64,000 bases of DNA from Calditrichota bacterium (GTDB lineage Bacteria; CLD3): positions 1-64,000 of the forward strand of contig QQUF01000002.1 in NCBI GenBank assembly GCA_008501735.1. Direction: 5' to 3'. Of the stretch, positions 19,166 through 29,545 are shown one piece after another; within the stretch, counting starts at the first letter, position 1; every line of letters starts with the position of its first letter. Both the position numbers and the translations under genes were made by a program. The notes under the pieces are model-generated. The model searched no databases. It worked only from the letters and a program-made list of their open reading frames with translations, and was not told the origin of the DNA.

Positions 19166-20311
19166 ATGATAACCAAAGAACAGGTTCTTAAAGCACTCAA
19201 ATTCGTTCAATATGCAGGAATGCAAAAAAATATTGTTGATTACGGATTTGTAAAAGATTTAGAAGTTGACGAAAATGGCAAAGTAACTTTCAGAATCGTC
19301 TTCACTACAAATCAAAAACAAATCGAAGAACCTCTCAAAAAAATGATTCTCGAAAACCTTGCAGATGAGGACATTACAAATGTTGAAGTAACAATGGACA
19401 TCACTTTAGCTGATGCACCCAAACCTCCTTCTCAAGAACAACCGAAACAACCGCAAAAGCCACAACCTCCAGGACCAATTGACAAAGACCCAAGTATGAT
19501 TCCTCAAGTTAGAAATACTTTGCTCGTTTCAAGTGCGAAAGGTGGAGTTGGGAAATCAACTGTAAGTCTAAACCTTGCTTTGGCTCTGGCAAAGAAAGGA
19601 ATGAAAGTTGGGCTTTTAGACTCAGACATTTACGGTCCAAGTTTGCCGATTATGACAGGTCTTGAAGGAAAACAACCAAAATCAGACGGCAAGCAAATTG
19701 AACCTCTTGAAAAATTTGGAATCAAATTAATGTCAATCGGATTTTTGGTTTCAAAAGACGATGCTCTTATTTGGAGAGGTCCAATGGTAATGCAAGCTGT
19801 TCAACAACTTCTCAAAGATGTAAATTGGGGCGACCTCGATTACTTAGTAATTGATTTACCTCCCGGAACAGGTGACACACAACTCACTTTTGCACAGAAA
19901 TTAAATATTTCAGGGGCGATAATCGTAACAACTCCTCAGGACGTTGCCTTGATTGACACAATTCGTGGAATTGATATGTTTAATAAAACTAATGTTCCGA
20001 TTATTGGCTTAATTGAAAATATGAGTTATTTCCTCTGTCCAAGTTGTGGCAACAAAGATGAAATTTTTAGCTCTCAAGGAGCAAGAAAACAGAGTAAAGA
20101 ATTGAGTATTCCGTTTTTAGGAGAAATTCCTCTTAATTTAGAAGTTCGAGAAGGTGGCGACAACGGCGAACCTGTTGTAATTGGAAAACCAGACTCTGAA
20201 ATTTCAAAAGTGTTTTTGAGTTGTGCAGATAACGTAATTGAAGCACTTCCAAAAGATGGAAAAGCATCTAAAAAAGGCCTTCTCTCAAAAATGAAATCAC
20301 TCCTTAATTAA
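19166..20311 (+). CDS. mrp: Mrp/ApbC family iron-sulfur carrier ATPase
   Basis: A 381-residue P-loop protein. The N-terminal MIP18/DUF59 domain (about 1-85) is joined by a proline-rich linker (about 88-110, QEQPKQPQKPQPP) to an Mrp/NBP35-type ATPase domain. That domain has the deviant Walker A motif SSAKGGVGKST, LDSDIYGPSLP, and VIDLPPGTGD. Cys-x-x-Cys in FLCPSCGNKD is the site where related proteins carry an Fe4S4 cluster between subunits. Mrp proteins transfer iron-sulfur clusters to apoproteins. It is followed by a terminator. Confidence 0.95.
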   Translation: MITKEQVLKALKFVQYAGMQKNIVDYGFVKDLEVDENGKVTFRIVFTTNQKQIEEPLKKMILENLADEDITNVEVTMDITLADAPKPPSQEQPKQPQKPQPPGPIDKDPSMIPQVRNTLLVSSAKGGVGKSTVSLNLALALAKKGMKVGLLDSDIYGPSLPIMTGLEGKQPKSDGKQIEPLEKFGIKLMSIGFLVSKDDALIWRGPMVMQAVQQLLKDVNWGDLDYLVIDLPPGTGDTQLTFAQKLNISGAIIVTTPQDVALIDTIRGIDMFNKTNVPIIGLIENMSYFLCPSCGNKDEIFSSQGARKQSKELSIPFLGEIPLNLEVREGGDNGEPVVIGKPDSEISKVFLSCADNVIEALPKDGKASKKGLLSKMKSLLN

Positions 20312-20317
20312 TCTTTT

Positions 20318-20354
20318 GTCTGCGAGAGTTTCAAATTTTCGCAGACTCTTTTTT
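20318..20354 (+). terminator. Rho-independent terminator of mrp
   Basis: GTCTGCGA (20318-20325) pairs perfectly with TCGCAGAC (20339-20346), followed by TCTTTTTT. It lies between convergent genes; only the plus strand has the T-run. Confidence 0.85.
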
Positions 20355-20380
20355 AGAAAGATATTGAGGTTTTAAACTAA

Positions 20381-21439
20381 TTAGACGACAGGCAATTCAA
20401 TTGTAACAACTGTTCCTTGTTGGTTCAGACTATCAATTTCGACGTTTCCGCCGAAATGCTTGACCTTTTGATAAACTAACCAAAGTCCTAAGCCTGTTGC
20501 TTTTGTGCCTTTTGTTGTAAAAAATGGAGTAAAAACTTTATCAATAAATTCATTTGGAATTCCTTCTCCGTTATCAGCAAAACTAATCCGAATTACACCG
20601 TTTACCTTTTCCAAATTAATTGTTACTTCGATTGACTTTTTAATTGAAGCTTCAACAGAGTTTTCGATTAGAGCGTCAAAGCATTCAGCTAATTGCTCGT
20701 CTTGTCCAATCACTTCGTCCGTAATTTCTTCGCCAGTAATATTAATCGTAACATCAGAATGCCTCGAAGGTAGTTGATTTATAAGTAAACCAATGTCAAC
20801 TTTGTCGTTCACACTAACAAATTCAGAAGTGTATTCGCTTAACTTTGTTGCGATTTCAAGGACTCTTTCAAGGCTTTCTTTTAAAACTTGAAGTTGTTCT
20901 GCTTCTTCCTCTTCAAGTTTATCTGCAAGAGCTTCTTCAACAAAATCTCGTGTCCAAATTGCTGCTGTGATTCTGTTTACTAATTTATCTTTCAGTCCTT
21001 CGACAAGCTCAAGAATTGATTTTTGCTTTTCGTATTCTTTCTCTTTCCTAAGAGCTTCTTTGATTTTGAAGGCTCTTTTTACAGAAATCATAATTTCTTC
21101 AATTGTAAAAGGTTTACGAATAAAATCGAAAGTTCCTTCTTTCATTCCTTTAATTGCCAAATCTAAGTCAGCAAAACCTGTTATCAAAATTATGTAAGTC
21201 GATGGTGAAACATTGTTGACTTTGTTGCAAATGTCAAAGCCATCGTATTTAGGCATTTTTATATCTGTGATTACCAAATCAAATTCTTCTCTGTCAAGAA
21301 TCTGCATTGCTTCTTCTGAATCCGTTGTGCTAACTGTGTCGTATTCGAGCGAAAGGAAACTGTCTAAAACATTACAAATGTCTTTTTCGTCATCAACAAT
21401 GAGAATTTTAGGTTGTCTTTTACTTAAAACTTCAGTCAT
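20381..21439 (-). CDS. Receiver-ATPase hybrid (response regulator with HATPase domain, DHp His missing)
   Basis: A 352-residue cytoplasmic protein. Residues 10-125 form a receiver domain with acidic pocket VDDE (15-18), Asp59 in LVITDIKMP and Lys in IRKPF. A helical linker (about 130-210) occupies the place of a dimerisation domain but has no His in an H-box. A GHKL ATPase domain (about 225-352) follows, with N-box ALIENSVEAS, G1 box FADNGEGIP, F-box FTPFFTT and G2 box ATGLGLWL. It can bind ATP by motif, but cannot self-phosphorylate on a conserved His. It is the last gene after hsp20 and lon, five bases behind lon. It could phosphorylate a separate DHp protein such as that at 11970-12710. 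Confidence 0.87.
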   Translation of the reverse strand: MTEVLSKRQPKILIVDDEKDICNVLDSFLSLEYDTVSTTDSEEAMQILDREEFDLVITDIKMPKYDGFDICNKVNNVSPSTYIILITGFADLDLAIKGMKEGTFDFIRKPFTIEEIMISVKRAFKIKEALRKEKEYEKQKSILELVEGLKDKLVNRITAAIWTRDFVEEALADKLEEEEAEQLQVLKESLERVLEIATKLSEYTSEFVSVNDKVDIGLLINQLPSRHSDVTINITGEEITDEVIGQDEQLAECFDALIENSVEASIKKSIEVTINLEKVNGVIRISFADNGEGIPNEFIDKVFTPFFTTKGTKATGLGLWLVYQKVKHFGGNVEIDSLNQQGTVVTIELPVV

Positions 21440-21444
21440 TAAGA

Positions 21445-23808
21445 TTAACTCGTCAATTTTTTGATTTCACTAAAAACCTGGTTAATATTTTCTGCAAAGA
21501 TAAAATCTAAACCTACTAAGTATTCTTCTTTAACTTCATAAAGTTCTGCTTTATTTCTAAAAGGTAAAATCACTTTTGAAATTCCTGCTCTTTTCGCTGC
21601 AAGAACTTTTTCCTTAATCCCGCCAACAGGAAGCACTTTTCCTTTAATTGTAATTTCGCCAGTCATCGCAAGATTTGAAGGAACAACTTCTTCTTTAATT
21701 AAAGAGAACAAAGCCGTTGCAATTGTAATTCCCGCAGAAGGTCCATCTTTCGGAACTGCTCCAGCAGGAAAATGAATGTGAAGATCGTTTTGACTAAAAA
21801 AGTCGGTTGGAATTTTGAGTGCTTCTGCACTTGCTTTCAAAAAACTCAAAGCAGCTTGTGCAGATTCTTGCATCACATTTCCGAGTTGCCCTGTAAGAGT
21901 TAGTTTACCTTTTCCAGCCATTTTATTTGCTTCGATAAAAAGAATGTCTCCTCCAACCGCTGTCCAAGCTAAACCTGTAACAACTCCGGGAAGATTCGTT
22001 CTTTCCGCAATTTCATTGATGAACTTTGGCGAGCCAAACATTTCTTCAATTTTTTTAGCTTTGATAGTTCTTGGACTTCTTTTCCCTTCAGCAACAAGTC
22101 TTCCGATTTTTCTAAAGACACTGTTGATTTTTGAGGAAAGTTGCCTAACACCAGCTTCACGAGTGTAATCAGAAATTATTATTTTTATCGCATCATCTTC
22201 TAAAGTAATTTTTCTTTTGCCCAAACCTGTCGCTTCTTTTTCCTTTGGGATAAGGTAACTTTTGGCAATTATCACTTTTTCTTCAAGAGTATAACCCGAA
22301 ATATTAATTATTTCCATTCTGTCTCTTAAAGGTCCAGGAATTGTGTCAACAACATTTGCTGTTGCAATGAAAAGTATTTTTGAAAGATCAAATTCTGTAT
22401 CTAAATAGTGGTCTGCAAAAGTGTTGTTTTGCTCAGGGTCAAGAACTTCAAGCAAAGCAGAAGAAGGGTCGCCTCGATTGTCTCTTCCAAGTTTGTCGAT
22501 TTCGTCAAGCATAATTACAGGATTTCGGACTTCGACTTTACGAAGGTTTTGCAAAATCCTTCCCGGCAAAGCTCCGACGTAAGTTCTTCTGTGTCCACGG
22601 ATTTCCGCTTCATCGTGAACTCCGCCAAGTGAAATTCTCGCAAATTTTCTACCCAAAGCCAAAGCAATTGATTTTCCGACAGAAGTTTTACCAACTCCAG
22701 GAGGTCCAACCAAACAAAGAATTGGTCCTTTCATATCTTTTTTTAATTTGCGAATTGCCAGGAACTCAATGATTCTTTCTTTGACTTCTTCCAAACCGTA
22801 GTGGTCTTTTTCCAATTGTTTTTCCGCATCAAGTAAACTCCAGTCGTCAGAAGTTTCTTTGTTCCAAGGCAATGAAATCATCCAATCAAGGTAATTTCTT
22901 GCGACTGAGTATTCGGCAGAACTTTGGTGCATTCGAGAAAGGTTTTTCAATTCACGTAAAGCGTATTCCTCTGCACTTTCAGGCATTTTGGTTTCAAGAA
23001 TTTGTTTCTTTAGCTCTTCGTGTTCAGCAGAAACATCATTTTCTTCGCCAAGTTCTTTGCGGATTGCACGAAGCTGTTCACGCAGCAAAAATTCTCTTTG
23101 GGATTTTCCTAACTCTGTTTCAACATCTTCTTGAATTTTTGAGCCAAGTTCCAAAACTTGCAATTCTTGCGTTAGCCAACCAATAATTTTTATGAGTTTG
23201 TCAGGAACAGACACTGTCTCGAGTAATTCTTGTCTCTGTTTGAGATCTAGATTAACGTGAACTGAAATCATATCTGCTAATTTATCTGGAGATTTTATTT
23301 CTAAAATTAAACTTAAAATCTCATCAGGGAAATCAGGTATAAGGGAAACAAAATTCTTAAAGTAATTTACTAAACTTCTTGTTAGAGCTTCAAGTTCAAC
23401 CGCTTTGCCAACATTTTTATTTTTTAATATTTTTACTTTAGCTTCAAAATATTCATCTTTTTCTGTTATTTGTGTAGCTTTAAATCGTTTAATTCCTTGA
23501 ATCAAAACTCGTTGAGTTCCATCGGGGAATTTCAACATTTTCAAAACATTTCCAACACAGCCAACTTTGTAGAGGTCTTTTTTGGTTGGTTCTTCGATTG
23601 CAGGGTTTTCTTGAGCAAGGAAGCCAACAAGTTTATCGGAAATCAAAGCCTTGTTAACTGCATCAATTGATTTTTTTCTCGCAATTGCCAACGGCAAAAG
23701 AACTCCTGGATAAAGCACAATTCCTCTTAAAGGAACAATTGGCAAAATCGCTGGAATTTTTTCCGTGCTATCACTTCCTGAAATTTGTACTGAAAATTCG
23801 CCTTCCAT
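21445..23808 (-). CDS. lon: ATP-dependent protease Lon
   Basis: A 787-residue LonA protease that degrades damaged and regulatory proteins. The N-terminal substrate domain starts at [19 protein letters not shown]. The AAA+ module has Walker [13 protein letters not shown] and Walker [11 protein letters not shown]. The protease domain carries the catalytic dyad Ser691 in KDGPSAGIT and Lys734 in [10 protein letters not shown]. Length and order are normal for bacterial Lon. It sits 17 bases downstream of hsp20 and five bases upstream of a receiver-ATPase gene, forming a likely stress operon. The ATG at 23808 gives [11 protein letters not shown] before the conserved domain. Confidence 0.98.
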   Translation of the reverse strand: MEGEFSVQISGSDSTEKIPAILPIVPLRGIVLYPGVLLPLAIARKKSIDAVNKALISDKLVGFLAQENPAIEEPTKKDLYKVGCVGNVLKMLKFPDGTQRVLIQGIKRFKATQITEKDEYFEAKVKILKNKNVGKAVELEALTRSLVNYFKNFVSLIPDFPDEILSLILEIKSPDKLADMISVHVNLDLKQRQELLETVSVPDKLIKIIGWLTQELQVLELGSKIQEDVETELGKSQREFLLREQLRAIRKELGEENDVSAEHEELKKQILETKMPESAEEYALRELKNLSRMHQSSAEYSVARNYLDWMISLPWNKETSDDWSLLDAEKQLEKDHYGLEEVKERIIEFLAIRKLKKDMKGPILCLVGPPGVGKTSVGKSIALALGRKFARISLGGVHDEAEIRGHRRTYVGALPGRILQNLRKVEVRNPVIMLDEIDKLGRDNRGDPSSALLEVLDPEQNNTFADHYLDTEFDLSKILFIATANVVDTIPGPLRDRMEIINISGYTLEEKVIIAKSYLIPKEKEATGLGKRKITLEDDAIKIIISDYTREAGVRQLSSKINSVFRKIGRLVAEGKRSPRTIKAKKIEEMFGSPKFINEIAERTNLPGVVTGLAWTAVGGDILFIEANKMAGKGKLTLTGQLGNVMQESAQAALSFLKASAEALKIPTDFFSQNDLHIHFPAGAVPKDGPSAGITIATALFSLIKEEVVPSNLAMTGEITIKGKVLPVGGIKEKVLAAKRAGISKVILPFRNKAELYEVKEEYLVGLDFIFAENINQVFSEIKKLTS

Positions 23809-23825
23809 TCTGAACCAATAACTTT

Positions 23826-24272
23826 CTACTTTTCTACTATAATTTCTATTTCTTTATAACTTTTGGACTTTGGTTTGAGAATTGTAATTTCCAAAAACCC
23901 ATTTTTATAATTTGCATTAATCTGTTGTTTATTCACTCGAACTGATAGTTCAATCGCTCTCTCAAAGTAACCGTAACCTATTTCGATTTGGTGAACTTTT
24001 GTTTTTAAATTATTTGCTACGTTTTCTTTACGAATTCCACTTACAATTAATCTTTTATCTTCCAAAATCAATTTTATATCATCTTGTGAAACACCTGCAA
24101 CTTCGATTTGAATGAAAATTTCATTCTCATTTTCCCAAACATCAGTAGGAGGAAGCCAAGTTGAATTTGAAAATAGTGAATTTACAGGATTAGGGATTAA
24201 AATCTCAAGAATCGCTCTACTAAATTCATTTTTTAAATCTTGGGAAAGTTCGAAATCTTCATCGTAGTTCAT
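23826..24272 (-). CDS. Small heat-shock protein (Hsp20/alpha-crystallin family)
   Basis: A 148-residue ATP-independent chaperone. The alpha-crystallin domain (about 42-148) shows the usual pattern: WLPPTDVWENENEIFIQIEV, then GVSQDDIKLILEDKRLIVSG, and near the end the A-x-x-x-x-G-x-L motif as ANYKNGFLEITI. The IXI-like C-terminal extension is short. It is the first gene of the hsp20-lon-receiver/ATPase cluster. The pairing of a holdase with Lon suggests heat or misfolding stress control, though I see no CIRCE element (the HrcA inverted repeat) in the 75 bases upstream. Confidence 0.92.
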   Translation of the reverse strand: MNYDEDFELSQDLKNEFSRAILEILIPNPVNSLFSNSTWLPPTDVWENENEIFIQIEVAGVSQDDIKLILEDKRLIVSGIRKENVANNLKTKVHQIEIGYGYFERAIELSVRVNKQQINANYKNGFLEITILKPKSKSYKEIEIIVEK

Positions 24273-24292
24273 AAAAATACTCGAAATATTTA

Positions 24293-24327
24293 TAAAAAAA
24301 TTAGGGAATAACTAAAAGCTATTCCCT
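24293..24327 (-). terminator. Rho-independent terminator of mdh
   Basis: On the minus strand AGGGAATA (24327-24320) pairs with TATTCCCT (24310-24303), followed by AATTTTTTTATA. It lies between the mdh stop and the hsp20 start. Confidence 0.8.
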
Positions 24328-24347
24328 TTAACTTTGGAAATCTAAAT

Positions 24348-25271
<924 letters not shown>

Positions 25272-25435
25272 TTAATTTAACTCCGATAATTACTTTTAAT
25301 TTAAGTTCTAATTCTAATACAACAGAATTTAATACAGCAAAAGATTTTTCAAAACCACTAAAATAAAATTTTGAACTAAATCTATCTATTAAATTCTAAG
25401 AAATGTGATATTTGATTTTTCATCAATTTTTGCAA

Positions 25436-25467
25436 ATAAAAAAGCCTTTCAGAAAAACTGAAAGGCT
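25436..25467 (-). terminator. Terminator of the secG-tRNA-Leu unit
   Basis: A perfect 11-bp stem, AAGCCTTTCAG (25441-25451) with CTGAAAGGCTT (25457-25467), and a five-base loop. On the minus strand it is followed by a T-run, four bases after the tRNA 3' end. Confidence 0.9.
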
Positions 25468-25470
25468 TAA

Positions 25471-25554
25471 GTGCGAAAGGGGAGACTTGAACTCCCACGA
25501 CCTTACGATCACTACCCCCTCAAGATAGCGTGTCTACCGATTCCACCACTTTCG
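25471..25554 (-). tRNA. tRNA-Leu(GAG)
   Basis: Type II tRNA with a long variable arm. Acceptor stem GCGAAAG (25554-25548) pairs with CTTTCGC (25478-25472), discriminator A at 25471. Anticodon stem CTATC/GGTAG encloses the loop TTGAGGG, giving anticodon GAG. The T-arm reads GGGAG-TTCAAGT-CTCCC. The 3' CCA is not encoded. It lies 10 bases downstream of the secG stop on the same strand, so it is probably cut from the secG transcript. Confidence 0.95.
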
Positions 25555-25564
25555 CATAAAAAAA

Positions 25565-25915
25565 TTAATTTCCGTCAATTGGTAATGTGGTATTACCGTC
25601 GTCAATTGGGTTAACAGGAAGTTCTTGTGCAGGTTGATTTGATAGATTCTCTTGAAGAACGCTATCAGCTGAAACATTTGCACTACTTGAACTTAAATAA
25701 GTTATCGTAATTGAAATCAAAAAAAATGCAACTGCCAAGCCAATAGTGGATTTCTGTAAGAAGTTTGCTGCTTCTCGTCCAGAAAAAGCACCTGTGTCTC
25801 CTCCACCCATTCCACCGAATGCAGAACCCATTCCATCTCCTTTACTTGACTGCATCAAAATTACAGCCATAAGGAGGATACAAATAATTATGTGAACGAC
25901 GATTAAAACGCCCAT
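25565..25915 (-). CDS. secG: Preprotein translocase subunit SecG
   Basis: A 116-residue membrane subunit of the SecYEG channel. Two transmembrane segments lie at about 3-20 (VLIVVHIIICILLMAVIL) and 52-72, joined by the conserved cytoplasmic loop QSSKGDGMGSAFGG. The C-terminal tail is acidic and proline/asparagine-rich, as in many members of this phylum. A tRNA-Leu(GAG) gene follows at once. A TTGACA promoter candidate lies upstream. Confidence 0.96.
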   Translation of the reverse strand: MGVLIVVHIIICILLMAVILMQSSKGDGMGSAFGGMGGGDTGAFSGREAANFLQKSTIGLAVAFFLISITITYLSSSSANVSADSVLQENLSNQPAQELPVNPIDDGNTTLPIDGN

Positions 25916-25950
25916 TTGAAGTTCCTAAGTTTTAATTTTTCAGGGCTTGG

Positions 25951-25979
25951 AAAATAAGCCTATTTAGTCAATCTGTCAA
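25951..25979 (-). promoter_or_regulatory. Candidate sigma-70-type promoter of secG
   Basis: On the minus strand a perfect TTGACA (25979-25974), a 17-base spacer, then TATTTT (25956-25951), about 35 bases before the secG ATG. Confidence 0.5.
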
Positions 25980-26057
25980 GAAGAAAAATCTACTTTTTTG
26001 ATAAGTTTTTTAATGTTACTTTAGGCTTTTCAACAAAAAACATAAAATAAAGCTATA

Positions 26058-27083
26058 ATGGAAATAATTTTACCTGTCGCCTTAATTAAAATTAATATTT
26101 TTCTAATTCCTTTAGCTGGATTTTTTATCGGTTTGGTTGCTGGAATGTTTGGAGTCGGAGGAGGAATAATCGCAGTTCCAACAATGATTGCACTTGGAGT
26201 TTCTCCTTTTGTTACAACTGCAACTTCAATCTCCCAAACAATTGGAACGACTTTCTCAGGAGCTTTGACTCAGTATTCAAATGGAAATCTTAACCTTAAA
26301 GTTGCTCTTTCACTAATTTGTGGAGGAATTGTTGGTGGGCTTTCAGGCGTTTTATTAATTTCATCTTTAGGTAGCATCGATAATTTTAACCAAATTTTCG
26401 ATTACGTTTTTTACTCATTTTTACTTTTTGTAAGCATAAGATTAATTCTCTCCAATCGTAAAAAAGACAATTCGGTAAAAGAATCAAAAGTTCGGAATCT
26501 CCTTAAATCTCTACCTTTTCAAATTTCTGATGAAAAATCAAATGATTCTGTAACCTTTTTCGCACTCTTTTTACTCGGAGTATTAGCTGGACTTTTAGCA
26601 GAGTTGACTGGGCTTGGAGGCGGAATTCTTGTTGTTCCTGTTTTATCATATTTTTTCCCGAATAATTTCAATCTCGCAGTTGCTGCTTCATTTGTATATA
26701 TGGTTGTTTTGAATACAATTTTAACTTTTATGAATATTGTAAACACGCAAAATGTTGACGTAATTTTGTGTTCTTTGCTTCTTATTGGTAGTGTAATTGG
26801 AGTTCAGTTTGGTGTAAAAATTGGAAACAAACTTGGTGCAAGACTGCAAAAGCTACTTTTTGGTTTTTTTATCATTTTAGTTTTTGCTAAAAAAATTCTT
26901 AGTAAATTTGGTTACTTGCAATTTGAATCTGAAAATTCAATACAAGAAGTTTTAGTCCCAAACACTCTTTCAGACACTTTGGCAACTTGGGCAAGTGAGC
27001 AACAAATTTTTTATTTTTTTATTGTAATTGGATTAAGTTTGGTTCTCGGTTTCGGTGGGAAATACATTTTTTCTAAAAAATGA
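26058..27083 (+). CDS. TauE/SafE (TSUP) family anion permease
   Basis: A 341-residue integral membrane protein with eight to nine hydrophobic segments in two related halves. Each half carries the family's glycine-rich motif: FGVGGGIIAVPTMIALG at about 30-46 and LTGLGGGILVVPVLSYFF at about 185-202. TSUP proteins move sulfite, sulfoacetate, thiosulfate-like or other anions; the substrate cannot be told from the sequence, and no sulfur-metabolism gene is adjacent. It is divergent from secG, and comEC follows after 63 bases. Confidence 0.88.
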   Translation: MEIILPVALIKINIFLIPLAGFFIGLVAGMFGVGGGIIAVPTMIALGVSPFVTTATSISQTIGTTFSGALTQYSNGNLNLKVALSLICGGIVGGLSGVLLISSLGSIDNFNQIFDYVFYSFLLFVSIRLILSNRKKDNSVKESKVRNLLKSLPFQISDEKSNDSVTFFALFLLGVLAGLLAELTGLGGGILVVPVLSYFFPNNFNLAVAASFVYMVVLNTILTFMNIVNTQNVDVILCSLLLIGSVIGVQFGVKIGNKLGARLQKLLFGFFIILVFAKKILSKFGYLQFESENSIQEVLVPNTLSDTLATWASEQQIFYFFIVIGLSLVLGFGGKYIFSKK

Positions 27084-27146
27084 GAAATTCTTGAAATAAA
27101 GAGAAACCAAATTTAAATTTGCAATTTCTAACTTTAGTAATTTCAA

Positions 27147-29525
27147 ATGCCTGCTTTAAATTTTTTCATTCCACTTATTTTAGGAATTTTTACCTCAACG
27201 TTTTTCGGAACGCCACTTTACTTTTGGCTAATATTTACCTCTATTTTTTGTGTCCTTTCATTTATAATAAAAAAATACTCAAATCCATTAATTCTGATTT
27301 CAATTTTCACTCTTGGAATTTCACTCGGAATTAACACCAAACCAATTGTTCAACAAAATCATATCAAAAACTTTGTTGATTTAAATCAGAAAATCTCGCT
27401 AAAGGGAGTTGTTTCTAATCAACCGCAGAACTACTCGAAAGGGAAGAAATTAGAAGTTGAAACCTTTGAGCTAATTTTAAAAGAGAAGCCGATTAAAGTA
27501 GTTGGAAAGATTCTTGTTTACCTCAAAGGTTTTGAGCAGATTCCAAGTTATGGCGATTCAATTCAGATTTTTTCTAAAATTTACGCTCCAAAGGATGCGA
27601 GAAATCCCGGAGAGTTTGACTTCCAAAAATTTCTTGTTCAAAAAGGAATTTATGGAATTGCTTACCTGAACAACCACAAACAGCTTCAAATTTTAGGTTC
27701 AAGTGAAGGAAGTTTTCTTTGGGCAAAAATCATCTTTCCACTCCGTAAAAAAATCAATAAAGTTTTCCACAAGTTGTACACAAATGAATCGGCAGGCTTC
27801 TTGGGTGGAATTATTTTAGGTGATAAATCAGAAATTTCACCTGAGATGAAAGAAGATTTTGCAAATTCAGGAATCATTCACTTGCTTGCAGTTAGTGGAC
27901 TTCATGTTGGTTTTATTGCTTTGATAATTTTAACTTTAGGCTCAGTTTTTAGATTCCCACTTGGTGGTAAAATCCTGTTCCTTTTTGGAAGTCTTTTATT
28001 TTACAGTTTGCTGACCGATTTGAGACCTTCTGTGATTCGAGCCTCTTTGATGCTTTTCATTTTTTATCTCGGAACTTACTTACAAAGGCGTTCGAATGGT
28101 TTAAATTCGGTTTCTGCGGCTGGAGTTCTAATTTTAATTTTTGCACCTTCACAAGCCTTTGACTTAGGTTTCCAACTTTCATTTTCAGCAGTTTTTGGAA
28201 TTTTGATTTTTGAGCCAATAATTTGGCAAAGAGTCAGAATGAAATTCCCAATCCTACAAAATGAAGAAAAATTAAATTCTAAAACTTTAACTTTCTTCGT
28301 CAGACTCGGACTCGTTTCGGTAACTGCCCAACTTGGAACTTTGGTTCCTGTTCTACTTTATTTCGGGAAAATTCCTGTTGGCGGAGTTCTAACAAATTTC
28401 TTTGCTATTCCACTTGCAGGTTTAATTGTTGGAGTCGGAGTTTTTAGCTTGCTCATTTCTCCATTTGAATTTTTGGCAAAAATTTATGCAAACGCAAACG
28501 AGTTTTTCGTTTCGACTCTTTTCAAAATCGCAGAGTTTTTCGGAAGTTTTGATTTTCTTGTTTGGCAGTTAAAGAATCCAAACAAATTTGAACTTTTACT
28601 TGCAACTCTTTTGGTAGTTTTGGTTTTCTGCCTTTTCAAATTTGGCACAAAGAAAAGAATTTTTGCACTTTTGACTTACGCTTTATTTTTTAGTTCTTAC
28701 TTGGTTTTCAAACAATTCCAAGAACCAAAACTTAAAGTAACTTTTATTGATGTTGGCCAAGGCGATGCAAGTTTGATTCAATTTCCAAACGGACAAAATT
28801 GGCTTTACGATGGCGGAGTTGCAGGTTTCAATTTTGATTCGGGTGAGAAAATAATTTTACCGCTTTTGGAAACTTATAGAATTGACACTTTAGACGCAGT
28901 TTTAGTTTCGCATCCTGACGCAGACCATTTAGGTGGAATCGTAAAAGTTTTAGAGAAATTTCCGGTAAAAAAAGTTTTCGATTCGGGACAAAGGCACACT
29001 TCCAAACTTTTCCAAAGTTACGAAACTATCTTGAAACAAAAACAAATTCCAAGACGACGACCAAATTTAGGGGAACAGATTGAAATTGGAGAAGTTAAAG
29101 GAATTTTTATTCACCCTAATTTCGAGTTTGTTTCCGAAAATGGAGAAAGTTTGTCAAATAAAAATAACGGTTCACTCTCTTTGCAATTGATTTTTAACGA
29201 AGCAGAAGTTTTATTTCTTGGAGACTGTGAACACGAAGCAGAAAATTCGATTGTTGAAAAGTTTGGTAAAAGATTAGAATCCGATTTGATAAAAGTCGGT
29301 CATCACGGAAGTGTAACAAGTAGTTCTTTAAAACTTTTGAAAAATGTGAAACCAAAATTTGCAGTGATTCAAGTCGGAAAATTTAACAGATACAACCACC
29401 CTTCCGATTTAATTTTGAATCGTTACAAATTGTTTGGAGCAGAAATTTCTCGAAACGATTTTGAAGGTGCTGTAATTTTTGAAACTGACGGTAAAAATTT
29501 TAGAAAAATAAATTGGCGTGAATAA
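27147..29525 (+). CDS. comEC: ComEC/Rec2 DNA uptake channel
   Basis: A 792-residue inner-membrane protein of natural transformation. It has N-terminal membrane segments and an OB-like DUF4131 part (to about 200). The competence domain follows (about 220-480), with GFLGGIILGDKSEISPEM and HLLAVSGLHVGFIAL. A C-terminal metallo-beta-lactamase domain (about 528-792) carries FIDVGQGDASLIQFP, VSHPDADHLGGI and KVGHHGSVTSSS. The fused beta-lactamase domain is thought to degrade the non-transported strand. Full length, no frameshift. No other competence gene is in the window. Confidence 0.95.
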   Translation: MPALNFFIPLILGIFTSTFFGTPLYFWLIFTSIFCVLSFIIKKYSNPLILISIFTLGISLGINTKPIVQQNHIKNFVDLNQKISLKGVVSNQPQNYSKGKKLEVETFELILKEKPIKVVGKILVYLKGFEQIPSYGDSIQIFSKIYAPKDARNPGEFDFQKFLVQKGIYGIAYLNNHKQLQILGSSEGSFLWAKIIFPLRKKINKVFHKLYTNESAGFLGGIILGDKSEISPEMKEDFANSGIIHLLAVSGLHVGFIALIILTLGSVFRFPLGGKILFLFGSLLFYSLLTDLRPSVIRASLMLFIFYLGTYLQRRSNGLNSVSAAGVLILIFAPSQAFDLGFQLSFSAVFGILIFEPIIWQRVRMKFPILQNEEKLNSKTLTFFVRLGLVSVTAQLGTLVPVLLYFGKIPVGGVLTNFFAIPLAGLIVGVGVFSLLISPFEFLAKIYANANEFFVSTLFKIAEFFGSFDFLVWQLKNPNKFELLLATLLVVLVFCLFKFGTKKRIFALLTYALFFSSYLVFKQFQEPKLKVTFIDVGQGDASLIQFPNGQNWLYDGGVAGFNFDSGEKIILPLLETYRIDTLDAVLVSHPDADHLGGIVKVLEKFPVKKVFDSGQRHTSKLFQSYETILKQKQIPRRRPNLGEQIEIGEVKGIFIHPNFEFVSENGESLSNKNNGSLSLQLIFNEAEVLFLGDCEHEAENSIVEKFGKRLESDLIKVGHHGSVTSSSLKLLKNVKPKFAVIQVGKFNRYNHPSDLILNRYKLFGAEISRNDFEGAVIFETDGKNFRKINWRE

Positions 29526-29545
29526 TTTTTTTAAAAAGGTTCAAA

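Noticed and set aside
27119-27334. 71-residue plus-strand frame at the comEC start
   Set aside because: Overlaps comEC in another frame and shows no domain or ribosome site.
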